The position numbers were made by a program, and so were the translations under genes. The notes below the pieces were generated by a model. The model was given only the letters and a program-made list of their open reading frames with translations, did not search any database and was not told where the DNA came from. Positions 27,005 through 35,055 of a stretch of DNA of 56,025 bases are shown in pieces (the first letter of the stretch is position 1; every line of letters begins with the position of its first letter). This DNA comes from Rathayibacter tritici (GTDB lineage: Bacteria > Actinomycetota > Actinomycetes > Actinomycetales > Microbacteriaceae), in contig NZ_PSWS01000036.1 in assembly GCF_002932875.1 (NCBI RefSeq), forward strand, positions 1 through 56,025, in the 5' to 3' direction.

Positions 27005-28119
27005 GCGCGGCCCAGGAGAAGGGACCGCGGATGCGGATCATGTTCGTCGTCACGTCGCTGCACGGTGGCGGGGCCGAGTTCGTCGCCCGCACCTGGATGG
27101 GCTGGCTCCTCGAGCAGGGCCACCACGTCGACGTCGTCACCACCTCGGTCAAGAGCACCGACGAGTACCTGCCCGAGGGCGCGGTGCTGCACCGCATCGG
27201 CGCGGGCACAGGCCACGTGGGCAAGGCGAGGATGCTCAAGGAGTTGTTCCGCCGGCGCACCCCCGACGTCGCGGTCGCCCTGCAGGGCTACCCGAACATC
27301 GTGCTGCTCGCGTCGGCCGAGATGACGGCCCGCGCCGACCGCCCGAAGACCATCGTGAGCGAGCGCAACCTCGTCTCGCTCGGCGTCCCCGGCTTCTCGA
27401 GGACGCAGAAGGTGCAGCTCGCGCTCGCCAAGAGGCTCTACCGCCGCGCCGACCACGTCATCGCGATCTCGCACCCCGTCGCGGGCGAGCTCGTCGCCGG
27501 CTTCGGCGTCGCGGGCGAGCGCTGCACGGTCGTCCCGAACCCGGCGACCGCCAAGGTCGACCGCTCGCGCCAGGTCGCGCGCACCCCCGGCACCGCCGCG
27601 GGCCTGCAGATTGTGCTGCCGTGCCGCCTGGTCGTGCAGAAGCGCCCCGAGCTCGCGATCCTCGCGGCCGAGGAGTTGGAGCGCCGCGGCATTCCCGCGA
27701 CGGTCGTCTCCTTCGGCGGCGGCCCCCTGCTCGGGAGCATGAAGGCCGAGGCCGCCGCGCGCGGCGTCGACTTCGAGGACAAAGGCTGGGTGGAGGACTG
27801 GTTCCACCACTTCGACGAGAACGCCGTCGTGCTGCTCCCGTCGCTGCGCGAGGGCTTCGGCAACGTGCTGGTCGAGGCCGCCGCTGCCGGTGTCCCCTCG
27901 GTCGCCGTGTCCGGGGCGCTTGGAGTCGCGGACGCGATCGTCCCCGGCCTCACCGGCGAGCTCGCGCTCACCCCCTCCGCCACCGACCTCGCCGACGCGC
28001 TGATCCGCGCGAGCGAGCTCGAGATCAGCGGCATCGACCGCTGGCTCGACCGCTTCTCCCTGGAGTCGAGCGGCCGCGACCTCGAGACGGTGCTGCGCCG
28101 GGTTGCGGGGCAGAGGTGA
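27001..28119 (+). CDS. GT4-family glycosyltransferase
   Basis: 372 residues. The N-terminal loop VVTSLHGGGAEFVARTWMGW (GGAE) and the C-terminal donor domain VLLPSLREGFGNVLVEAAAA (E-x7-E motif) are typical of GT4 retaining enzymes. ATG at 27001 overlaps the previous stop (ATGA); an internal ATG at 27031 could also serve. It adds a hexose from a nucleotide sugar to the growing repeat unit at the inner membrane face; the sugar is unknown. Confidence 0.88.
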   Translation: MSAAQEKGPRMRIMFVVTSLHGGGAEFVARTWMGWLLEQGHHVDVVTTSVKSTDEYLPEGAVLHRIGAGTGHVGKARMLKELFRRRTPDVAVALQGYPNIVLLASAEMTARADRPKTIVSERNLVSLGVPGFSRTQKVQLALAKRLYRRADHVIAISHPVAGELVAGFGVAGERCTVVPNPATAKVDRSRQVARTPGTAAGLQIVLPCRLVVQKRPELAILAAEELERRGIPATVVSFGGGPLLGSMKAEAAARGVDFEDKGWVEDWFHHFDENAVVLLPSLREGFGNVLVEAAAAGVPSVAVSGALGVADAIVPGLTGELALTPSATDLADALIRASELEISGIDRWLDRFSLESSGRDLETVLRRVAGQR

Positions 28120-29090
28120 CCCTCGTCTCGGTCGTGGTGCCGGCGTACCAGGAGGAAGCGCACCTCGCCTCCGCCCTGGAGCGCCTGCTGCGGCAGACCC
28201 ACGCCGAGCTCGAGATCCTGGTCGTGGACGACGCCTCGACCGACGAAACGGCTGCCATCGGCCGCGCCTTCGCCGACGAGCACGAGCGGATCCGCTACCT
28301 GCGCCAGGACGAGAACCAGGGCGTCGCCGCGGCTCGCGAGCGCGCAGTCCGCGAGGCCGCCGGTGAGTGGGTCTGGCTGGTGGACGCTGACGACGAGTGG
28401 CCAGAGACCGCGGTCGAGGTCCTGCTCGCTGCGGGCGAGAGCGGCCGTGCCGACGTGGTGGTCGCCCAGGCAGTCACGGTCGACGGCACCGGATCCACGC
28501 CCGTCGGTTCCCTGCGCGGCCCGCTCGCGCTCTCCGGCCGGGGCGCTTTCACCGCGCTCCTGGTCGGCGAGGTGACCGGGCACCTCTGGAACAAGCTGTT
28601 CCGCCGCGAGCTGTTCGACAGCATCGACTTCACCCGTATCCGTCAGCACTCCGACCAGGCGCAGGTCGCTCAGCTGCTCGCCGCGGCGGACGAGGTCGTG
28701 GTGATCCCCGACTCCGTCTACGAGTACCGCTTGCGCTCCGGGTCGATCATCCGCTCGGGCTCGCAGCGCGCCGACTCGCTCGCCGGGCTCGCCGCGGTGA
28801 TCGAGCGGACGGCCCGCGCACTGGATCCGCGCCTGCTCCGCTCGCAGGACTACACCTACTACCGGGCGCGCTTCTCCCTGCTCTCCCGCTTCAAGGACGC
28901 GACCTCGGGTGCGCACAGCGCCGATGAGGCCGAGCGGCTCTGGCGGGATGCGCACGGCGAGGCGGGACTGCGGCACCTGGCCGCCCTCGTCCGGCGTCGG
29001 GATGCGAAGCGCTCCGTCCTTTTCGGGCTCGCCGTCGCGGCGCCCTCGCTCTACCGGGCCGCGATGCAGGTCGGGAACGGGCGCCGGTGA
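28116..29090 (+). CDS. GT2-family glycosyltransferase
   Basis: 324 residues from a GTG that overlaps the GT4 stop. The GT-A signature is VSVVVPAYQEEAHLASALER at the N terminus, then ILVVDDASTDETA (about 31-43) and the metal-binding VWLVDADDEW (about 84-93). After residue 200 the sequence resembles the C-terminal part of EpsH-type GT2 enzymes. It is the last gene of the coupled run beginning at 21656. Confidence 0.88.
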   Translation: MTLVSVVVPAYQEEAHLASALERLLRQTHAELEILVVDDASTDETAAIGRAFADEHERIRYLRQDENQGVAAARERAVREAAGEWVWLVDADDEWPETAVEVLLAAGESGRADVVVAQAVTVDGTGSTPVGSLRGPLALSGRGAFTALLVGEVTGHLWNKLFRRELFDSIDFTRIRQHSDQAQVAQLLAAADEVVVIPDSVYEYRLRSGSIIRSGSQRADSLAGLAAVIERTARALDPRLLRSQDYTYYRARFSLLSRFKDATSGAHSADEAERLWRDAHGEAGLRHLAALVRRRDAKRSVLFGLAVAAPSLYRAAMQVGNGRR

Positions 29091-29277
29091 GCGCGATCGC
29101 GACGGGACCCGGCGGTATCGCCCTCCCCGCCCCCACCCTGCGGTGCGCGGCGCGGACCATACACCCTTTAGGCTTATCAAGCGCTCGCGTGCCGCGAACG
29201 CGCCATCGTGTTTCTCAGAGAGATGAGCATCTCCTGGCGGATACACGACCGGTTCGGGGCGCCGCAAGGGGGAGAAC

Positions 29278-30438
29278 ATGAAGATGCTGAAGCCGTCGGG
29301 CGGGGCCCGTCGTGAATGGGTGGACTTCGCCAAGGGCGCCGCCATTCTGCTCGTGGTCTACTACCACACGTCGCTGTACCTCGGAGACATCGGGGTCGAG
29401 AACACTCTCGGCCGCATCAAGATCGTCTTCGAGCTGTTCCCGATGCCGCTGTTCTTCCTGGTGTCGGGTCTGTTCGGCTCGCGCATCACCACGTGGAGCT
29501 TCCGCGACCTCTGGCGCCGCCGGCTCTACCCGCTGCTGTGGCTCTACGTGATCTGGTCGTTCCTTCGGATGGCCTTCTACCTGATCGTCCCGCTCGCCAA
29601 CGGCGGACTCGGTGAGCTGCCCGCGACCGACCCGCTCAACCTGCTCCTGCTGTTCTTCTGGCCCAGCAGCAGCTACTGGTTCATTTACGGACTCTTCCTC
29701 TTCACCCTCGGCGCGTGGCTCCTGCGCCGGGTCGACCACCGCGTCCAGGTCGCGCTCGCCGCGATCCTCGGCACGATGTTCACCACCGGGCTCGTGAACA
29801 CCACCAACGTGGGCTGGAATCGCATCGGAGCCCTCTTCGTTTTCTACCTGGTCGGCACGCTCTATTCGAAGCGGATTATCGACGTTGTCGAGAAGAACAG
29901 CACTCGCGCGTTCCTGTACGTGACCCCGGTGTTCGTCGTGCTGAGCGCGGTCCTCTTCCTCTTCCCGGTCCGGTGGGTGCCATTCCTCGCCCTCGCCGGC
30001 CAGATGGCGGCGGTGGCGATGGGTGTCCTCGTGGCCCGTGCGCTCTCGCGCGTGCGCTTCCTGAACTTCGTCACGGTCTGCGGCGAACGCAGCCTGCACA
30101 TCTACCTCCTGCACCTCTACGTGATCGTGCTCTGCGTCACCGCTCTGCGCTTCCTCCTCCCCGAGGACCGGTCGGTGATCGCCGGCTTCGAGATTCCGCT
30201 CCTGCTGGTCGTGCTGACAATCGCCGTCGTGCTGTCCATCGTGGTTACCCGGTACCTCTCGAAGATCCGCTGGTTCTACGTCCCGCCGGCGGCCCTCGGC
30301 GGTCCCGGCAGGAAGCGCAAGCCGGTCGCGGTTCCGGCGCGGGGCGCGGGCGTCACAGCCGATCCGGCCGCTGTGCCGGCGGATGAGCCCGGCACCTCAC
30401 CCAGTTACGAGCAGAAGAAGACGGAGTCCCACGAGTGA
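29278..30438 (+). CDS. Acyltransferase 3 family membrane protein
   Basis: 386 residues with about ten spans. The N terminus REWVDFAKGAAILLVVYYHT contains the conserved Asp and the catalytic-type His of acyltransferase-3 proteins. R/H motifs near 75-80 and GERSLHIYLLHLYVIV (about 264-279) follow. The C-terminal 45 residues are polar and Pro/Ala-rich. A strong aagggggagaac ribosome binding site precedes the start. It likely puts O-acetyl or similar groups on the polysaccharide. The stop overlaps the next gene's GTG. Confidence 0.87.
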   Translation: MKMLKPSGGARREWVDFAKGAAILLVVYYHTSLYLGDIGVENTLGRIKIVFELFPMPLFFLVSGLFGSRITTWSFRDLWRRRLYPLLWLYVIWSFLRMAFYLIVPLANGGLGELPATDPLNLLLLFFWPSSSYWFIYGLFLFTLGAWLLRRVDHRVQVALAAILGTMFTTGLVNTTNVGWNRIGALFVFYLVGTLYSKRIIDVVEKNSTRAFLYVTPVFVVLSAVLFLFPVRWVPFLALAGQMAAVAMGVLVARALSRVRFLNFVTVCGERSLHIYLLHLYVIVLCVTALRFLLPEDRSVIAGFEIPLLLVVLTIAVVLSIVVTRYLSKIRWFYVPPAALGGPGRKRKPVAVPARGAGVTADPAAVPADEPGTSPSYEQKKTESHE

Positions 30439-31331
30439 AGACGACACGAGCACGCAGAGCCGCAGTCCTGGCGGCCGTCGTGGCCGTGGCCCTCGGGCTC
30501 GCCGGCTGCACCCCGAAGCCCGAGCCCGTCCGCACGCCCGACGGCTTCACGACGCAGAAGGCGATCGAGTACCGCTCCGTCGACGGCGTCTCGCTGAAGG
30601 CCGACGCCTGTCTCCCCACCACGGGCGGCACCGACCGACCCGCGCTGCTGATGCTGCACGGCGGCGGCTTCGTCGACGGGGCGCGCAACGAGGGCGGGAT
30701 GACCGAGCTGTGCGAGTACTACGCGCAGCGCGGCTTCGTCTCCGTCACCGTCGACTACCGCCTGCTCCAGGACAGCCGGTATCCGGGCCAGGTCGAGGAC
30801 GCGCAAGCCGCGGTCGAGTGGCTGCGCGACCCCGCGCAGGTCTCTCGCTTCGGCCTCGACCCGGCGCGCATCGGCGTGATGGGCAGCTCCGCCGGGGCGA
30901 TCATCGGAGCCACGCTGGGCACGCTCGGCGAGGGTTCCCTCACCGAGGGCTCGCGGGTCAAGGCGGTCGTCGCCTTCTCGGCGGTCGCCGACATGACCGA
31001 GGCCGGCATGTCGCTGGGCACGCCGCTGCCCGAGGCGAAGGAGCAGATCCTCGCCTACCTCGATTGCGACGAGATCGACTCCACGACCTGCCCGCAGAGC
31101 GTCCTCGCCTCGCCGATCTCGTCGGTCGACGCGAGCGACGCTCCGCAGATCTGGCTCACCTCCGAGGACGAACTCGTCCCGGTCGAGCAGGCCGACGAGA
31201 TGCAGGTCGCGTTGCAGGACGCCGGAGTGGCGGCGGAAGTCGGCGTGGACGGCTCCGGCCACCACGGGCTCCAGAACAACACTCCGAACAACAAGAAGGC
31301 GGTCCTCGCCTTCCTGCAGGCTCACCTCTGA
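30435..31331 (+). CDS. Lipoprotein alpha/beta hydrolase (esterase/acetyl-xylan-esterase-like)
   Basis: 298 residues. The lipobox GLAGCTPK places the lipid anchor near Cys 25. The hormone-sensitive-lipase-like oxyanion motif LHGGGFVDG is near residue 75, and the nucleophile Ser is in GVMGSSAGAIIG (near 155). The acid is probably Asp in LTSEDELVP (near 245), and His lies in GSGHHGLQ (near 276). The coupling with the acyltransferase gene suggests an acylation/deacylation pair acting on the polymer, the esterase outside the membrane. Confidence 0.82.
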   Translation: MKTTRARRAAVLAAVVAVALGLAGCTPKPEPVRTPDGFTTQKAIEYRSVDGVSLKADACLPTTGGTDRPALLMLHGGGFVDGARNEGGMTELCEYYAQRGFVSVTVDYRLLQDSRYPGQVEDAQAAVEWLRDPAQVSRFGLDPARIGVMGSSAGAIIGATLGTLGEGSLTEGSRVKAVVAFSAVADMTEAGMSLGTPLPEAKEQILAYLDCDEIDSTTCPQSVLASPISSVDASDAPQIWLTSEDELVPVEQADEMQVALQDAGVAAEVGVDGSGHHGLQNNTPNNKKAVLAFLQAHL

Positions 31332-31439
31332 TCCACCGCACCCGCGCGGCCGGTTCCGCGCACCGCGGACGACACATCACGACGCTCACGACAGACCCCC
31401 TGCGCTCCGGTGCAGGCGACGAAAGGGACACCAGAAACC

Positions 31440-32759
31440 ATGACCTTGAACGGATTGTTCGCCGGCATCGGCCGGAGGTGGGTCTACATCGTCGCCTTCG
31501 CTGTGCTCGGCGCCGTGGCGGCACTGGTACTCAACGCCGTGCTGCTGCCGCAGTACAAGGCGGACGCACGCGTCTACGTCGCGGTCTCCTCGACCGGCGT
31601 CCTCTCCACCTCGGACCGCGTGGCCGCGAACAGCGCCGCCGCGCAGGCCACGGTGACCTTCGTCGCCCTGGGCACCTCGGACACCGTCCTCCAGGGCGTC
31701 ATCGACGGCCTCGGGCTCGATGAGACCATCGAGGACTTCTCCAAGCGCGTCTCCGTCCTCTCCGAGCCGGAGTCGGTGGTCATCACGATCTCGGCGACCG
31801 ACCCCTCGCCCGAGCAGGCCGCGACCATCGCGAACGCCGTCGCCGCGCAGCTCGACGCCGCCGTGCAGGGCACCGACCCGACGACCACGGCGACCGGCGT
31901 GGCCGTCCCGCAGATCCAGCTCGAGGTCCTCAGCCAGGCGATCCCGCCGAAGCTGCCCGTCACCGGTGGTCTGCTCGTGCTGCTCGCGCTCGGCCTCCTC
32001 GGCGGCGCCGTGGTCGGCGTCGGCGTGGCGATCGTGCTGACCGCCCTCGACCGCCGCATCCGCAGCGGCGACGACGTGCGCTCCTCCCTGGACCGCCCCC
32101 TGCTGGGGATCGTCCCGGCGAAGTCCACGAAGCTCGACGAGCTGCTGAACTCGAGCGACATTCCGGCCCGCTACTCGGCCGTCGCGTTCGAGCTTTCCGC
32201 CATCGCCCGCACCCGCTCGTTCTCCTCGTTCGCGGTCGCCCCGGCTTCCGCGAACACCCCGCACACGACCAGCGCGGTGCTGCTGGCGAAGGCGCTCGCC
32301 GTCCTCGGCTCCTCCGTCGTGATCGTGGACGGCACCGCCGAGGGCTCGGCGCTCGCCTCCGCGTCGGGCGGACGCCCCGGCCTGCGCGAGGTGCTCTCCG
32401 GAGCCGCTTCGCTCGACGACGCGATCGTGAAGCGTTCGAGCGACCGAGTCGACCTGCTCCCCGCGGGCAGCGCCCAAGCGGGCACCCCGATGGCGACGGA
32501 CGCCCTCCGCTCGCTCGTCGAGGAGCTGGAGAAGGTCTACGACATCGTTCTGGTCGTCACCGGCACCCTCGGCTCGACCGAGCAGTCGCCGACCTTCCGC
32601 GGCGTGGCCGACGGCGCCGTTCTCGTCCTGATCGAGGGCAAGGTCGACGCTCCCCAGGCCGCCGCCGACGTGCATTGGATCGAGACGGCCGGTACCCCCG
32701 TGGTCGGTGCCGTCCTCCTGGCCCGCCACAAGCTGCAGAAGGCGCCCGCGATCGTGTGA
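31440..32759 (+). CDS. Wzz-like chain-length protein with a degenerate BY-kinase-type domain
   Basis: 439 residues from ATG 31440 (ribosome binding site aaaggga). An N-terminal Wzz domain with spans near 15-35 and 182-206 flanks an external region. The C-terminal half (about 235-439) aligns with CpsD/BY-kinase ATPases, but the Walker A place reads APASANTPHTTSAVLLAKAL with no GKS/GKT. Walker A' reads VVIVDGTAEGSA instead of D-A-D, and the Walker B Asp is absent (IVLVVTGTLG). No C-terminal tyrosine cluster is seen. It should therefore control chain length without phosphorylation. A hairpin terminator follows directly. Confidence 0.8.
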   Translation: MTLNGLFAGIGRRWVYIVAFAVLGAVAALVLNAVLLPQYKADARVYVAVSSTGVLSTSDRVAANSAAAQATVTFVALGTSDTVLQGVIDGLGLDETIEDFSKRVSVLSEPESVVITISATDPSPEQAATIANAVAAQLDAAVQGTDPTTTATGVAVPQIQLEVLSQAIPPKLPVTGGLLVLLALGLLGGAVVGVGVAIVLTALDRRIRSGDDVRSSLDRPLLGIVPAKSTKLDELLNSSDIPARYSAVAFELSAIARTRSFSSFAVAPASANTPHTTSAVLLAKALAVLGSSVVIVDGTAEGSALASASGGRPGLREVLSGAASLDDAIVKRSSDRVDLLPAGSAQAGTPMATDALRSLVEELEKVYDIVLVVTGTLGSTEQSPTFRGVADGAVLVLIEGKVDAPQAAADVHWIETAGTPVVGAVLLARHKLQKAPAIV

Positions 32760-32766
32760 CGCGCTT

Positions 32767-32796
32767 GCGGGTCGGCGCCCTGCCGTGCCGACCCGC
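32767..32796 (+). terminator. Hairpin terminator after the Wzz-like gene
   Basis: The arms gcgggtcggc (32767-32776) and gccgacccgc (32787-32796) pair perfectly around a 10-base loop, 7 bases after the stop. There is no T-run, as usual in this GC range. The right arm overlaps the first 19-bp repeat unit. Confidence 0.7.
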
Positions 32797-32959
32797 GTGC
32801 GCTTTGCAGGCCCGCGTCCGATTTGCAGGCCCGCGTCCGATTTGCAGGCCCGCGTCCGCTTTGCAGGCTGACGTCCGATTTGCAGGAGATCCGATCGGCC
32901 CAGCTCCACGTATGCGCGTGATCGCGCTCTCCCGCAATAATCCCCTGCAGATCGCACCG
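32792..32959. repeat. Repeat element copy 1: five 19-bp tandem units plus a tail ending in an inverted copy
   Basis: Units start at 32792, 32811, 32830, 32849 and 32868. The third reads cccgcgtccgatttgcagg; the others differ at one to four positions. A 56-base tail follows, with gcgctctccc at 32924-32933. At 32943-32959 comes ccctgcagatcgcaccg, the reverse complement of a unit's core (CGtgCGatctGCAGG). The period of 19 is not a multiple of 3, so the array is not a protein repeat. There are no spacers, so it is not a CRISPR. The order unit array, tail, anti-unit is shared with copy 2. Confidence 0.85.
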
Positions 32960-32990
32960 AAGTCCTGCCGAGACGGCCCGAACCGGGCAG

Positions 32991-33214
32991 CTACGTGCGC
33001 TGTGCAGGACTACGTGCGCTGTGCAGGACTACGTGCGCTGTGCAGGACTACGTGCGCTGTGCAGGACTACGTGCGCTGTGCAGGAACGGGTTCGATCTGC
33101 AGGGTTGCGTGCGGTCTGCAGGATGGCGTGCGATATGCATGGGATTCGACTGGAGTGGCGCATCGGAAGCGTAAGAAAGCGCTCTCCCAGATGAATCTCC
33201 TGCACATCGCACGG
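32991..33214. repeat. Repeat element copy 2: five perfect plus three degenerate 19-bp units and a tail with inverted copy
   Basis: Five identical units (ctacgtgcgctgtgcagga) start at 32991, 33010, 33029, 33048 and 33067. Three diverged units start at 33086, 33105 and 33124. A 55-base tail again contains gcgctctccc (33179-33188) and ends with tcctgcacatcgcacgg (33198-33214), the reverse complement of the unit core. Perfect identity of the five central units points to recent expansion. If transcribed, any unit could pair with the single anti-unit about 60-200 bases away. Confidence 0.87.
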
Positions 33215-33323
33215 AGGCCGGACGCGCCCCCGAGCGTACGCAGTCCCGTCCCGCCCGGCGAGGCGCAGGGCCAGACAGTGCGAGGAGAGAGCACATCCGC
33301 CGCGTCTCTCCGTCCGTCTCGGC

Positions 33324-33857
33324 TTAGGGAGCGACAATCGCAACGAGGAGGGGCGCCGCCGCGAGGAACACTCCGTTGATAATGAGGAGCAGACGCGCCC
33401 GGTGTGGTTTCGCGTACACCACCGCTCCTAATGCCGCGGAGAGTAGCGGCAGGAAGATGATCGAGACCCGCGAGAGCGCGACGAAGCTCGTAATTCCGCA
33501 GGAAGCCCAGAACTCCGCGACGGGGTCGATCATCGGATCACTCAGGAGCATTGCGAACATCCCAAGTTTGCCTGCACCATCAACGAGCGAGAGAAGGATG
33601 AGCATCTGGATCGCGTAGTAGGTGGGCGGCACGAAGCTGCGCACCCAGAAGTGCCAGCGTAACGCTGCGCAGGCCGAGAGAAGCGATGAGGCGGCGAGAT
33701 CCACCGCCACGTCATCGGCGAAGACGGACCCGCACCGCTGCCAGCGAAAGACGGTGTCGATGAAAAGGAGGCTGCTCAACCCCCATACGGCGAGGCACAC
33801 GGCCCAGAGCAGTATGTGAGCCGACACTGTCACGGCGGGATGGCGCGCCCGCGTCAT
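33324..33857 (-). CDS. Multi-span membrane protein, unknown function
   Basis: 177 residues with about five hydrophobic spans (near 10-34, 50-66, 78-102, 120-142 and 150-175). The N terminus is MTRARHPAVTVSAHILLWAV. Codon use is less GC-rich than in the polysaccharide genes. Its ATG overlaps a TGA that closes a coding-like frame upstream (about 33856-34020, ends RAMQRQIRT), so it may once have been the second gene of a pair. It might belong to the broken lanthipeptide locus, for example as an immunity or membrane accessory protein; no family recognised. Confidence 0.55.
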   Translation of the reverse strand: MTRARHPAVTVSAHILLWAVCLAVWGLSSLLFIDTVFRWQRCGSVFADDVAVDLAASSLLSACAALRWHFWVRSFVPPTYYAIQMLILLSLVDGAGKLGMFAMLLSDPMIDPVAEFWASCGITSFVALSRVSIIFLPLLSAALGAVVYAKPHRARLLLIINGVFLAAAPLLVAIVAP

Positions 33858-34391
33858 GTCCGGATCTGCCGCTGCATGGCTCGAACTCCTCGGTCAATCT
33901 CATCTCGATCTGAGTCCCCGAGATGCTCCGGATAATCTTCTCCCGGTGCGACTGCTCGACCTTCGAGCGCCGCTGTTGAGAGAACTCCGCGACATCCCGG
34001 CGCGATCCGTGAGACGTCGTGTTCCTACGGGCGGTCGACGTCGCCTCGGCGCGACCATTCGCTGAACGAGGGCGGCACCACGAGGACAGGCTAGTGGAAA
34101 GGGTGAGGACCGTGAGCCTCCCCGTAGAGGCGGCGAAAGACCCGGACGTTCCTGGAACTCCCATCACCGACGAGAAACTCCGTTGCTGATCTTTGCCGCA
34201 GACTGCGGGGCTCTGGACGGTGACAGCGAGTGACGGGACACCGGAAGTGCGGAAGGCTCGCGCTATGGGAAGGTGAGCCGCGCCGCTGCGACCTCCGTTC
34301 CGCGCCAGCCCGCAGGGTCTCTCCAAGCACGCGGGGTCGCTGCTGTTTCAGCGATTCGCGCGCAATCAGACAACATGTGAAAAGTCTCAGT
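33858..34391. other. Low-GC stretch with degraded coding traces
   Basis: No intact gene. On the - strand a frame at about 33856-34020 looks coding near its end (PGEDYPEHLGDSDRDEIDRG) but is closed upstream by a stop and has no start. On the + strand a short frame from GTG 34094 ends ITDEKLRC. Both are probably relics; neither was assigned to a family. Confidence 0.3.
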
Positions 34392-34420
34392 TGACGAGCC
34401 CGGCACTCGAATCTAGCTTG
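34392..34420 (+). promoter_or_regulatory. Predicted promoter of the lanthipeptide precursor genes
   Basis: TTGACG (34392-34397) and TAGCTT (34415-34420) are separated by exactly 17 bases, a good match to the housekeeping -35/-10 consensus. They leave a leader of about 105 bases before the first precursor ATG. Confidence 0.5.
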
Positions 34421-34532
34421 TCGGAACAAGGCCGCCGCTGACAATGTCAGGAGGCGGTAATACCCATAGCGGTGGAATATTTCGAACCCGCGGCAATCAG
34501 AAGAGGAGAATTGCAGAAAGGGAGAGACATCG

Positions 34533-34778
34533 ATGACTGAGGAAATCTTTTGGAAGGATCCAGAATATCGGTTTATTCGATCGAACGATCGAAATTTTTC
34601 ATCGCATCCCTCTGGGGTAACGCTGCTCACCGATCTCGAACTCGATGAAGCGTTCGGAGGCACGGTGTCAGTGACGCCAGTACCTTCTATCACTGGTGTC
34701 GTCGGGTGCTGGACGGTGGGCAACACAGTCTGTAACGGATCATGCGCCGCATTCGGAACAAACGGATGCTGTCACTGA
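34533..34778 (+). CDS. Class II lanthipeptide precursor 1
   Basis: 81 residues. The leader has the class II (mersacidin/lichenicidin-like) pattern: FWKDPEYR near the start, HPSG at about 25-28, then LTDLELDEAFGG with the double-glycine cleavage site after residue 43. The predicted core begins TVSVTPVPSITGVVGCWT and ends FGTNGCCH. It has several Thr/Ser and five Cys able to form (methyl)lanthionine rings. Ribosome binding site aaagggagag lies 6 bases upstream. It is a close paralogue of the precursor at 36256. No LanM synthetase gene is found in the window, so processing would need an enzyme encoded elsewhere. Confidence 0.82.
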   Translation: MTEEIFWKDPEYRFIRSNDRNFSSHPSGVTLLTDLELDEAFGGTVSVTPVPSITGVVGCWTVGNTVCNGSCAAFGTNGCCH

Positions 34779-34791
34779 GGGAGTGATGAAA

Positions 34792-35055
34792 ATGAGCAAG
34801 TGGGAAATTATGTGGAAGGATCCTGAGAGATGTCACGTCCTGGGACTTAAGGCTTGTGACGCAGGCGACCATCCCGTCGGGATGGCCGAGATAGACGAGC
34901 ACCTGCTCGGCGGCTTTGTCGGTGGCAGAACGGAAGCGCTCGATACGGCCGGATGTTGCAATGGATTCAGCTCAGACAACCGATGTGGCACGAACCCGGT
35001 CGACTGCGCATCCACGACACCAGTCTATACATGCTCGGGCGCAGCCTGTCACTAG
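34792..35055 (+). CDS. Class II lanthipeptide precursor 2 (different core type)
   Basis: 87 residues from ATG 34792, 13 bases after precursor 1. This start aligns MSKWEIMWKDPER with the other leaders and has gaggga at proper spacing; ATG 34786 is an alternative. The leader shows DHPVG and MAEIDEHLLGGFVGG, with cleavage after the second GG. The core begins RTEALDTAGCCNGF and ends YTCSGAACH. It has six Cys and many Ser/Thr but is unrelated in sequence to cores 1 and 3. The pairing suggests a two-peptide lantibiotic. Confidence 0.78.
   Translation: MSKWEIMWKDPERCHVLGLKACDAGDHPVGMAEIDEHLLGGFVGGRTEALDTAGCCNGFSSDNRCGTNPVDCASTTPVYTCSGAACH

Noticed and set aside
32792..33142. Possible CRISPR array
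   Set aside because: The 19-bp units are directly adjacent with no unique spacers, and no cas gene is in the window.
34094..34189. Short + strand ORF before the lanthipeptide promoter (ends ITDEKLRC)
   Set aside because: Only 31 codons, no family match and no ribosome binding site; treated as a relic.
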